Positions 1 through 5,695 of a DNA stretch of 8,697 nucleotides are shown here, piece by piece. The stretch spans positions 1 through 8,697 of the forward strand of contig JAKSBM010000372.1 of assembly GCA_022361135.1 (NCBI GenBank), written 5' to 3'. The DNA comes from Desulfobacterales bacterium. GTDB lineage: Bacteria; Desulfobacterota; Desulfobacteria; Desulfobacterales; Desulfobacteraceae. Both the position numbers and the translations under genes were made by a program. The notes under the pieces were generated by a model. It saw nothing but the letters and a program-made list of their open reading frames with translations, searched no databases and had not been told where the DNA came from. Each line of letters starts with the position of its first letter. Positions within the stretch are counted from its first letter, which is position 1.

Positions 1-775
1 CCCCGTGGGGGGTATCCCCCTGGAGCAGGGATTGGGCAATGATACCGTGCTGGGCCGCCAGAAATGGATTTTCCTCGGGGCAGGGGGTGTTCCGGTCAAA
101 GATGTGGAAGCTGAGGTTGAATTTGCGATAGAGCTCCACAAACCATTGGTGGACCAGGGCATCGGGGACAATGATGAGAATCCGTGAAATCTGATGGGTT
201 ACCAGGAGGTGGTGGGCAATGAGGCAGGCCTCAATGGTTTTTCCCAGGCCGGTTTCATCGGAGAGCATAACCCTGGGGGCGTGGCGGCGGCAGACCTCTC
301 CGGCAATGTAATATTGGTGGGGGATGAGGTCCAGCCGCCCCCCCAAGAATCCCCGGCAGGGGGACATCTGCTGGGCGGCCCGGGCGGAAAGCAGATCCCG
401 GCGCAGGGCAAATGCCTTGGGTTCACCGGCCAGGCCGGCCATGAGTTTTTCCTGGGGCAGGGAAAATCCCATTTCCAGGGAAAGCTCGGTTTCCATCACC
501 CTTTTATTTTCACCCAGGTAGACCATGAGTCCCTGGTCCTGGTCCGTGGATTCCACCACCAGTTCCTCACCGGATTCGGTTTGAATTCGGTCCCCGGTTT
601 TGTGGATGACCCGCTGGATGGGGGCGGAGCCCTTGGAATAGCATCGTGTGGATTCGGCCAGGGGGAAGTGGAAGGTGAGGCTGCGCTTGTCGTGGGAGAT
701 CAGGATACCGATCCCCAGTTCGGGTTCAGCTTCGCTGACATAGCGCTGACCCGGGGTGAATTGGGAAGTGGACAT
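1..775 (-). CDS. rapA: RapA-type SNF2 family ATPase, N-terminal part (runs off left edge)
   Basis: First 258 codons of an RNA-polymerase-associated SNF2/Swi2 ATPase; RapA uses ATP to recycle stalled or post-termination RNA polymerase in the cytoplasm. The beginning (GQRYVSEAEPELGIG) parallels the RapA N-terminal Tudor-like region (GQRWISDTESELGLG in E. coli). Residues 149-180 contain DLIPHQ, CRRHAPRVM and the Walker A motif DETGLGKT (Lys179, Thr180), as in RapA (DEVGLGKT). ILIIVPDALVHQWFVEL at 199-215 is motif Ia. The reading frame is open from ATG 775 to position 2; the E. coli protein is about 968 aa, so roughly three quarters is missing. The start was chosen by alignment with RapA; only a weak purine-rich stretch (AGAAG) precedes it. 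The gene follows the rhodanese gene by 74 bp and probably has its own promoter there. Another RapA-like SNF2 helicase is possible, but the N-terminal match favours RapA. Confidence 0.88.
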   Translation of the reverse strand, partial: MSTSQFTPGQRYVSEAEPELGIGILISHDKRSLTFHFPLAESTRCYSKGSAPIQRVIHKTGDRIQTESGEELVVESTDQDQGLMVYLGENKRVMETELSLEMGFSLPQEKLMAGLAGEPKAFALRRDLLSARAAQQMSPCRGFLGGRLDLIPHQYYIAGEVCRRHAPRVMLSDETGLGKTIEACLIAHHLLVTHQISRILIIVPDALVHQWFVELYRKFNLSFHIFDRNTPCPEENPFLAAQHGIIAQSLLQGDTPHG

Positions 776-818
776 GGATTTTTCTTCTATATTTTCAGGT
801 GGATAATAACGATTTAAG

Positions 819-840
819 CCGCCCTTTATCCCATGGGCGG
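819..840. repeat. GC-rich inverted repeat across the rapA -10 box
   Basis: CCGCCC (819-824) and GGGCGG (835-840) form a perfect 6-bp all-G/C inverted repeat with a 10-bp loop that contains the candidate rapA -10 box. In a transcript reading through from the rhodanese gene it would form a short hairpin, but no T-run follows on the minus strand (CTTAAATCG), so it is a poor intrinsic terminator. It could be a protein-binding site at the promoter or an attenuating hairpin. Confidence 0.4.
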
Positions 841-853
841 TGGATTTTGTCAA
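825..853 (-). promoter_or_regulatory. Candidate sigma70 promoter for rapA
   Basis: On the minus strand a perfect -35 box TTGACA (853-848) is followed by exactly 17 bp and a 4/6 -10 box GATAAA (830-825). Transcription would begin near 818, about 43 nt before the rapA ATG. The -35 box overlaps the TGA stop of the rhodanese gene (852-850), so rapA could be transcribed both by read-through and from this site. Assigned by consensus only. Confidence 0.5.
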
Positions 854-1767
854 TAGGCGGCTGTGCCCCCTTCGAAATTCAGGGCCGGGGAATACCCCGA
901 CAGGGTGTGGACCAGCCAGCTCCAGCCCGAGCGGATGCCGCCGGTACAATAATAGATCACGGGCTTGTCTTTGCCGATGCCCCGGGAGTGGAGCAGTGCT
1001 TCCAGATCAGGGCCGGGCAGGGGGCTTCGGCCGTCCTGGTCGAAGAAGGCGGTCCAGGGAATGTGGATGGAGCCGGGAAGTCGGCTGCCCATGCGTTCGA
1101 AATGGGAGCGGGTGTCCACAAGGTAGGCGGTGGCCGGATCCATCTGGGATTTCAGGGCCATGACGGATCCATTGATTTTGTATCTGTAGGGCGGATGCGC
1201 CTGGGGGATTGCCCTGGGGGCATCCGCCCGGTCCAGGGGATAGCCCCTTTCCTTCCAGGCCGTGAATCCCCCCTGGAGAATATGGATGGGGCCTGTGTGG
1301 CCCAGGTAGGCCAATACCCACACGGCCCAGCCTTCTCCCCCGTAATCCTTTTTTCCTTGGCCGTAGACCACCACGGGATCATGGTTCCGGATGCCGGCCC
1401 GGGTCAGGGCCCTGGCCAGACGGTCTGGAGGGTGGAGTCGGTAGGGAATGGGGGCGGATTTAGCTGCGGTGTGGGCCTTCCAATCAAAGGAATGGGCCGT
1501 TTGGATGTGGTCGGCTCCATAATCCTTGGCGGGCCGGCCGTCCAATATGGCGATTCCGGGGAGGCGGTCCCGCAGTGCTTCCGGGGTTATGGTCTGCAGG
1601 TCCGGCCCCATATTCATATTTTTGTCCATGGCCCTAGGGGATTCTCCATTCAGATCCCGGGCCATGGCAGAAGAGATCCCCAGAATCAGGCAGAGGGCAA
1701 GGCATGAAAGCCAGGCCAGCCGCAGAACTCCCCGGGGGAGTGGGCGGCGGATCTCAAGGGTTCCCAT
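850..1767 (-). CDS. Exported tandem-rhodanese sulfurtransferase
   Basis: A 305-aa protein with two rhodanese domains, predicted to move sulfane sulfur between a donor and an acceptor in the periplasm. A basic N-terminus (RRPLPR), a hydrophobic stretch at about 15-31 and AMA|RD at 34-38 form a Sec signal peptide with a likely cleavage after Ala36; there is no lipobox. Domain 1 (about 58-180) has ILDGR at 74-78 and GGFTAWKERG near its end, but its active-site loop reads VVVYGQGKKDYGG with no Cys, so it is structural. Domain 2 (about 197-305) has VDTR, GSRLPGSIHIPW and the loop YYCTGGIRSG, with catalytic Cys274. A degenerate first and active second domain is typical of two-domain rhodaneses. The loop is neither the classic CRKGVT nor CGSGVT, so thiosulfate versus mercaptopyruvate preference cannot be read. 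The gene lies 12 bp after the sensor kinase stop and is probably co-transcribed with it. Only a weak GGGG precedes the ATG. Confidence 0.88.
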   Translation of the reverse strand: MGTLEIRRPLPRGVLRLAWLSCLALCLILGISSAMARDLNGESPRAMDKNMNMGPDLQTITPEALRDRLPGIAILDGRPAKDYGADHIQTAHSFDWKAHTAAKSAPIPYRLHPPDRLARALTRAGIRNHDPVVVYGQGKKDYGGEGWAVWVLAYLGHTGPIHILQGGFTAWKERGYPLDRADAPRAIPQAHPPYRYKINGSVMALKSQMDPATAYLVDTRSHFERMGSRLPGSIHIPWTAFFDQDGRSPLPGPDLEALLHSRGIGKDKPVIYYCTGGIRSGWSWLVHTLSGYSPALNFEGGTAAY

Positions 1768-1779
1768 GGGTGGCCCCGG

Positions 1780-3282
1780 TTAATCATAGATGGAGACCCG
1801 GCTGGACTTCCGTGCCGTGGGGGGAACGGTTCTGGGGATTTTCACGATGAATTTGGTCCCCTTTTCCATGGAGGAGCGGACCTTGACTTCGCCCCGGTGC
1901 TGGCGGATGACCTTGTTGGCGATGAAAAGGCCCAGGCCGGTGCCCTTGTTTCCCTTGGAGGAGAAAAAGATGGTGAACATATTGTTCAAGGTGGCGTCGT
2001 CCATGCCCAGTCCATTGTCCTTGATCTTGAAGAGCACCTTTTCCCGGTCCACCCGGACGTGGAAGGTGATGGTGGGGTTGTTGCCGTCCTTCTTGGCCAG
2101 ACAGGCATCGATGCTGTTTTCAAGGATGTTGACCATGGAGGCTTCCAGGCTCTGGTGATCGATTTCAAAATAATCATCTTCACAGACCACTTCCACATGC
2201 TGGTCAATGATGATCTGGTTTTTGATGGCCTTCATGGAAACGGTTTTGATGATGTCCTCCACAAAGGTGCGCACGCTGACCTTTTCCCATTCCAGGGTCC
2301 GGGTCTTGGCATAGTAGAGGATGTCCAGAACCAGCTTTTTGATGCGGTCCACGGTCTGGACCGAGAGTTCATACCCCTGCTTGGCCTTGACGTGGTTGTG
2401 GGTGCTCAGCCCGGTATCCAAAAGGTACATGCCACCGTCCAGGTTGGTGAGCAGTCCCTTGATACCATGGGAAATGGAGCCGATCATATAGCCCAGTGAG
2501 GTGAGGTGATCCTCCAGCCGCCGGGCTTCGGTGATATCCGTGAGCATGACAATGACCTTGTTGATTTCTCCGTTGGGGTCCCGGATGGGGGCGGTCCAAC
2601 TCAGCACGGTATGCTTCACCCCGTCCGAGGAGATGATCTCGGTTTCCGAGGCGTGGTTCTTTCCATCCTTAAAGGTTTCCCGAACCGGACAATGGCGGCA
2701 GGGCTCGTCCCGGTTTTTACAGATGCCGAAGCAATAGTCGCCGATGTTGTCCCCGAAGTATTCGATGAATTTCCGGTTGGCATCCTTGATGTGGTAATCC
2801 CGGTCAATGACGTAGATGAAGCAGGGCACCTCGTTGAACAATTCCTGGTAGCTCTGTTGGGACTGGGCATACCGGCTTTTGTAGCAGGAGTCGTTGAAAC
2901 AGATGTGCTTGTGCATGTAAATCCGTTCCAATGCCCGATTGATATAATAATCGAAGGTGGAAACCGGAGCCGGCAGGAGGATGAAATCCGATGCCCCGCT
3001 CTGGAGGGCCTTGACCCCGGTTGCAGCATTTTCATTGGAAACCGCGGCAATGATTTCCATGTCCACCATGGTGGTGGTGATCTTGGCAATTTTTTTCAGG
3101 CAGCCGGTGACATGTTCGGAGATAAAGACCACAACGATATCCGGGGGATCATCCCCATAGAAGAGCTCCTGATCCGAGGCCATGCTCAGGCTGACAAACC
3201 GGGCCTGGTCGAAAAATTTGGATTTGGACAGGTCGGTAATACCTTCATCCCGATAGTTGATAACCAATATGTTATGATTCAT
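1780..3282 (-). CDS. Soluble hybrid-type sensor histidine kinase (pseudo-receiver, PAS, HisKA, HATPase)
   Basis: A 500-aa cytoplasmic sensor kinase with no membrane segment. Residues 3-125 resemble a response-regulator receiver, but the phosphoacceptor Asp is Phe53 (DIVVVFIS) and the conserved Lys is Leu103 (FILLPAP), so this domain should not accept phosphate. Residues about 145-255 form a PAS domain carrying four cysteines (184, 188, 195, 198; CX3CX6CX2CP). The HisKA H-box is SISHGIKG with phospho-His272. The ATPase domain has the N-box ENSIDA (Asn389), G1 box DNGLGM (422-427), F-box FTIFF and G2 box GTGLGL (447-452), so it should be catalytically competent. The start is ATG 3282 because it opens directly on receiver strand 1 and has AGGCG upstream; a TTG 12 codons earlier lacks a usable ribosome site. 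No response regulator is visible, so the partner is unknown. It is the first gene of the leftward group and divergent from the CI-type repressor gene. Confidence 0.87.
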   Translation of the reverse strand: MNHNILVINYRDEGITDLSKSKFFDQARFVSLSMASDQELFYGDDPPDIVVVFISEHVTGCLKKIAKITTTMVDMEIIAAVSNENAATGVKALQSGASDFILLPAPVSTFDYYINRALERIYMHKHICFNDSCYKSRYAQSQQSYQELFNEVPCFIYVIDRDYHIKDANRKFIEYFGDNIGDYCFGICKNRDEPCRHCPVRETFKDGKNHASETEIISSDGVKHTVLSWTAPIRDPNGEINKVIVMLTDITEARRLEDHLTSLGYMIGSISHGIKGLLTNLDGGMYLLDTGLSTHNHVKAKQGYELSVQTVDRIKKLVLDILYYAKTRTLEWEKVSVRTFVEDIIKTVSMKAIKNQIIIDQHVEVVCEDDYFEIDHQSLEASMVNILENSIDACLAKKDGNNPTITFHVRVDREKVLFKIKDNGLGMDDATLNNMFTIFFSSKGNKGTGLGLFIANKVIRQHRGEVKVRSSMEKGTKFIVKIPRTVPPTARKSSRVSIYD

Positions 3283-3312
3283 GATTCGCCTATTTCTGCC
3301 TGCAAATAAGGT

Positions 3313-3324
3313 TTCCAATTGGAA
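3313..3324. promoter_or_regulatory. 12-bp perfect palindrome in the divergent spacer (possible operator)
   Basis: TTCCAATTGGAA is a perfect palindrome lying 31 bp before the kinase ATG and 99 bp before the repressor ATG. Its size and its place beside a CI-type repressor gene fit a dimer-binding operator controlling the kinase operon and perhaps the repressor itself. A second, less regular dyad lies at 3345-3365 (A6-G-ATG / CAT-T5 around TTG). Operator function is inferred; only the symmetry is seen. Confidence 0.35.
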
Positions 3325-3373
3325 CGAGCCTGCCTCTCATGTTTAAAAAAGATGTTGCATTTTTTCACCATGC

Positions 3374-3403
3374 GTGCCACAACTGCACAAAATACGTTAT
3401 ACC
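3374..3403 (+). promoter_or_regulatory. Weak candidate promoter for the S24 repressor gene
   Basis: GTGCCA (3374-3379, 4/6 to the -35 consensus) and TATACC (3398-3403, 4/6 to the -10 consensus) are separated by 18 bp, which would give a leader of about 14 nt before ATG 3424. The match is modest and other starts in the 141-bp spacer are possible. Confidence 0.22.
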
Positions 3404-3411
3404 CTACACCA

Positions 3412-3416
3412 AAGGA
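3412..3416 (+). promoter_or_regulatory. Ribosome binding site that fixes the repressor start
   Basis: AAGGA with a 7-nt spacer to ATG 3424. The frame is open back to a TTG at 3319, but the intervening residues do not match the family and no ribosome site precedes the TTG, so ATG 3424 is taken as the start. Confidence 0.75.
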
Positions 3417-3423
3417 AAAGAAG

Positions 3424-4077
3424 ATGGAAGAAAATAAGATTGATACCCTCATTGCCCGCATCATGGATGCCACCGGCATACGTTCCCAGTCAGAACTGGC
3501 CAAGGAACTGGGGATCAATCGTTCCGGCATCACCCATGCCCGGAAGAAAAACCATGTTCCGGACAAGTGGATTGTCAAGCTTTACCGTCGGTACGGGTTT
3601 AACCCCTCCTGGATCGAATCCGGCCAGGGGGCAGTGTTTTTAAACCGGGAGTCCAGCCAAGATTCCGCCTTCCGCCGGGTACCCAAGGTGGAGGCCCGCC
3701 TTTCTGCGGGAACCGGCTCCTTTGAGGTGGGGGAATCGGTGACGGAATTCCTTTCCTTTTCATCGGCCTGGATTTCCAGAAAGGGCTCGGTGCGGGACAT
3801 GGTGGCCATGTCGGTCTTCGGCCACAGCATGGAGCCGGTGATCAACGAAGGGGATACCGTTCTCATTGATCAATCCCAGACCCGGATTCTGGCCGGTGCC
3901 ATCTATGCCGTGGGGGTGGAGGATACCATCCTGGTCAAGCGGCTGGAAAAGCACCCGGACAAGCTGGTCCTCAGCTCTGACAATAAGGATTATGCCCCCA
4001 TTTACCTGGACAAAAGCGAGTTCGATAAGGTCCGGGTTTTGGGGAAGGTGATCTGGAGTTGCCGGGAGTATCGATAG
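3424..4077 (+). CDS. CI-type transcriptional repressor with LexA-like S24 peptidase domain
   Basis: A 217-aa DNA-binding regulator. Residues 1-73 form a helix-turn-helix of the phage CI-repressor family (SQSELAKELGINRSGI at 21-36 is the HTH, and the tail VPDKWIVKLYRRYGFNPSWI with ESGQG is characteristic of that family). Residues about 86-217 are an S24 LexA/CI-like domain with nucleophile Ser135 in GHSMEP and general base Lys172 in ILVKRLEK. An Ala95-Gly96 pair in RLSAGTG sits where these proteins cut themselves. RecA-stimulated self-cleavage is therefore possible but not shown; many such chromosomal regulators instead sense other signals. No phage genes are nearby, so this is a stand-alone chromosomal regulator or a relic of one. 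Likely targets are its own divergent spacer and the downstream membrane-protein gene, which starts 74 bp later on the same strand. Confidence 0.88.
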   Translation: MEENKIDTLIARIMDATGIRSQSELAKELGINRSGITHARKKNHVPDKWIVKLYRRYGFNPSWIESGQGAVFLNRESSQDSAFRRVPKVEARLSAGTGSFEVGESVTEFLSFSSAWISRKGSVRDMVAMSVFGHSMEPVINEGDTVLIDQSQTRILAGAIYAVGVEDTILVKRLEKHPDKLVLSSDNKDYAPIYLDKSEFDKVRVLGKVIWSCREYR

Positions 4078-4151
4078 ACCCCAAAAAAATTTGCAGCAGG
4101 TGTTTAGTTTTTTCAACATAGGGATGAATAATTTCACAAGGAGCGGATAAA

Positions 4152-4463
4152 ATGAGAAACGTGCATGGTTCAGGAAAAACAAAACAGATGGTTACCCTAT
4201 TCGGCATTCTCTGGGTTGCGGGCTTAATCCTCACCGGCAGCGAAGGTCCCTACATGCCCTGGCTCAATGGTTTCGGCGCCCTGCTTTTCCTAAAATCCAG
4301 CATTGTCCTGGGCCAATGGCTGCCCCGCCTGGAGCGCAGCGGTAAAAATTCTTACAAGCCCAATTACCGGAAGGCCAAAAACTCCTACACTGTGGGAGTA
4401 AAAGCAAAAAATGGACTGGAATTTCCCTTTTCAAAGTTCCAACAAAGAAAAGCTGCGGTCTGA
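4152..4463 (+). CDS. Small two-helix membrane protein of unknown function
   Basis: A 103-aa protein not recognised as a known family. AGGAG at 4139-4143 with an 8-nt spacer supports ATG 4152 strongly. Two hydrophobic segments are visible, about residues 13-29 (MVTLFGILWVAGLILTG) and about 36-55 (including GFGALLFL), joined by a short loop SEGPYMPW. The remaining 45 residues are hydrophilic and strongly basic (RLERSGKNSYKP, NYRKAKNSYT, QQRKAAV), and so are probably cytoplasmic. It follows the S24 repressor gene by 74 bp on the same strand, with at most a poor promoter between (TTGCAG at 4091), so the two may share a transcript. A link to the repressor is only positional. No hairpin terminator is seen after the stop. 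Confidence 0.72.
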   Translation: MRNVHGSGKTKQMVTLFGILWVAGLILTGSEGPYMPWLNGFGALLFLKSSIVLGQWLPRLERSGKNSYKPNYRKAKNSYTVGVKAKNGLEFPFSKFQQRKAAV

Positions 4464-4480
4464 AAACCCTGTGATTTTGC

Positions 4481-4549
4481 AAAAATTCGATTTAAAAATC
4501 TAAAAATTTCAAATCTTTTATTGAGTAATTTTTTGTTAGCGAATATACT
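4481..4549 (+). promoter_or_regulatory. Strong sigma70 promoter with UP-like A/T tract for the metF-like/hdrA unit
   Basis: TTGAGT (4521-4526, 4/6) and TATACT (4544-4549, 5/6) are separated by exactly 17 bp. The 40 bp just upstream (4481-4520) are almost pure A/T in phased A and T runs, as in UP elements that bind the RNA polymerase alpha subunit. Transcription would begin near 4556, leaving a leader of about 157 nt before the metF-like ATG. The rest of the 4464-4712 spacer holds a small TTTTGCAAAA palindrome (4475-4484) and the leader hairpin listed separately. Confidence 0.6.
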
Positions 4550-4560
4550 CCCTGGCACAC

Positions 4561-4625
4561 TGGCGTAAAGTAGCTATAGACCATCGGTTGAATTGACTTT
4601 TGGTTTTTGCTAAAGTTCTGCGCCA
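4561..4625 (+). ncRNA. Candidate structured 5' leader hairpin of the metF-like gene
   Basis: A long imperfect hairpin starts about 5 nt after the predicted transcription start. The base pairs are 4561-4567 with 4619-4625 (7 bp, one G-U), 4571-4574 with 4609-4612 (4 bp), a lone A-U pair (4576/4608), and 4578-4583 with 4601-4606 (6 bp, one G-U), closing a 17-nt loop. The nesting was worked out by hand without an energy calculation. It does not match any riboswitch class I can recognise. It may regulate translation or protect the 5' end of the messenger, or be chance. Confidence 0.3.
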
Positions 4626-4712
4626 TTAGGTTAAATATTGGTTTGAGTGGAGACGGAGCTATTTTTGATGAAATGATTCGGCAATGAACTAACTAATGGA
4701 AAGGATGTGTGT

Positions 4713-5585
4713 ATGAGTTTTCAGAAGAAACTGGCCTCAGGGGAGTTCATCCTGTTCGCAGAAATGGATACTCCAAAGGGTGTAAATATATCCGATTTAG
4801 TTACACATGTAAGATCTTTGAAATCAAGAATTGATGCAGTAATTCTTCCGGACATGGATAACGGTGTCATGCATCTTAGCGCTTTGGCGGGCGGTGCGAT
4901 CATGAAGCAGGAAGGAATGGATCCTGTAATCCATGTCTACGGGCGGGACAAGAACCGGATGGCCCTCCAGGGCGATCTCTTGGCTGCCCATGTTCTGGGA
5001 ATTCACGACGTGCTGGTGGTTACCGGCGAGGAGATGATCCAGAGTGATCATCCCGATACCCAAGTGGTGGATGACCTGGACGAACCCCAGATTTTATCCA
5101 TGATCCAAACCCTGAACCAGGGTCGGGATCTGGCTGGATTTGATCTGCGGGGCGTGCCTGAAATCAATTCAGGTTGTGCTGTAGCATCCATAGCCGACGA
5201 GGCCCAACTGAAAACCGAAGTTGAGCTGGCCCGGCAAAAAATAGAAGCAGGCGCCCAGTATTTGGTGCTGCCGCCTTGTTTTGATCTCTCCTTTTATGCG
5301 CAGATGATTGATGCGTTCAAACCTCTTGATGTCCCGGTGATTGCATCTGTTTTTCTTTTGAAAAACGTGGGCATGGCCCGGTACATTTCCATAAACGACC
5401 CCAATTCCCGACTTTCTGAAGATCTGATCAGTCGTATTCGTACGGCCAAGGACCGAGAAGCAGAATGTATCGGTATAGCCGGTGAAATGATTCGGTCATT
5501 GAGGGAGGTATCCCAGGGAATAAAGATTTCCGCCTTGGGCTGGGAGGACCGGTTACCGGCCATCCTGGACAGTGCTGGTCTTTAA
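4713..5585 (+). CDS. Methylenetetrahydrofolate reductase-like (MetF family) flavoprotein
   Basis: A 290-aa TIM-barrel protein of the MetF family, which interconverts methylene- and methyl-tetrahydrofolate using bound FAD. FAEMDTPKG at 15-23 matches the first-strand motif with the catalytic Glu (Glu17, counterpart of Glu28 in E. coli). NRMALQGD at 81-88 matches the ALRGD flavin motif with Asp88. VLVVTGE follows at 100-106, AQYLVLPPCFD at 181-191 corresponds to the substrate/flavin strand, and GWEDRLPAILDSAGL is the family-like C-terminus. The length is normal. ATG 4713 is chosen because AAAGGA ends 7 nt before it; a GTG at 4707 would leave 1 nt of spacing. In anaerobes with the Wood-Ljungdahl pathway MetF often works with MetV and Hdr/MvhD subunits. 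No metV lies upstream, but a giant HdrA-like gene follows 110 bp later, so the HdrA protein may be its redox partner. Divergence from classical MetF (Leu185 region, no NADH-type features seen) leaves the exact substrate open. Confidence 0.8.
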   Translation: MSFQKKLASGEFILFAEMDTPKGVNISDLVTHVRSLKSRIDAVILPDMDNGVMHLSALAGGAIMKQEGMDPVIHVYGRDKNRMALQGDLLAAHVLGIHDVLVVTGEEMIQSDHPDTQVVDDLDEPQILSMIQTLNQGRDLAGFDLRGVPEINSGCAVASIADEAQLKTEVELARQKIEAGAQYLVLPPCFDLSFYAQMIDAFKPLDVPVIASVFLLKNVGMARYISINDPNSRLSEDLISRIRTAKDREAECIGIAGEMIRSLREVSQGIKISALGWEDRLPAILDSAGL

Positions 5586-5695
5586 ACCAAGAATGTAAAT
5601 TAACCCATTATCCGTTTGCTTCCGTATAGAGCCTCGCTGGGGTTTGCCGTGGTTCGGGGAGTGGATCGGATACCCTTAACAGAAATAGGTTACTC

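Noticed and set aside
194..817. A 207-codon plus-strand frame over the left edge
   Set aside because: The minus strand encodes a clear RapA N-terminus with Walker A through this region; the plus frame is its shadow.
799..1707. A 302-codon open frame on the plus strand
   Set aside because: It is antisense, in the same register, to the tandem rhodanese gene, which has a signal peptide and catalytic Cys loop. The antisense product has no recognisable domain.
2506..3309. A 267-codon plus-strand frame
   Set aside because: It is antisense to the histidine kinase, whose PAS and receiver-like domains account for the sequence.
3283..3318. A TTG start extending the sensor kinase by 12 residues
   Set aside because: There is no ribosome site before the TTG, and ATG 3282 starts exactly at the receiver-like first strand with AGGCG upstream.
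3363..3379. Sigma54-like element (TGGCAC then GTGA) on the minus strand before the kinase
   Set aside because: The -24 half fits TGGCAC, but the -12 element has GA in place of the essential GC, so it is a near miss.
3319..3423. A TTG start extending the CI-type repressor by 35 residues
   Set aside because: AAGGA at 3412-3416 fits ATG 3424, and the extra residues would cover the promoter spacer and do not resemble the family.
4464..4510. Possible intrinsic terminator after the small membrane protein gene
   Set aside because: The A/T-rich repeats (GATTT/AAATC, TTTTGCAAAA) lack a G/C stem and would not form a stable hairpin; they are better explained as promoter upstream A/T tracts.
4669..4692. 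Tiny upstream reading frames (for example ATG AAA TGA) in the metF-like leader
   Set aside because: They encode only 2-4 residues, have no convincing ribosome sites and no regulatory codon pattern.
5586..5695. Promoter or terminator between the metF-like and hdrA genes
   Set aside because: TATAGA at 5625-5630 has no usable -35 partner at 16-18 bp, and no hairpin with a T-run is visible.
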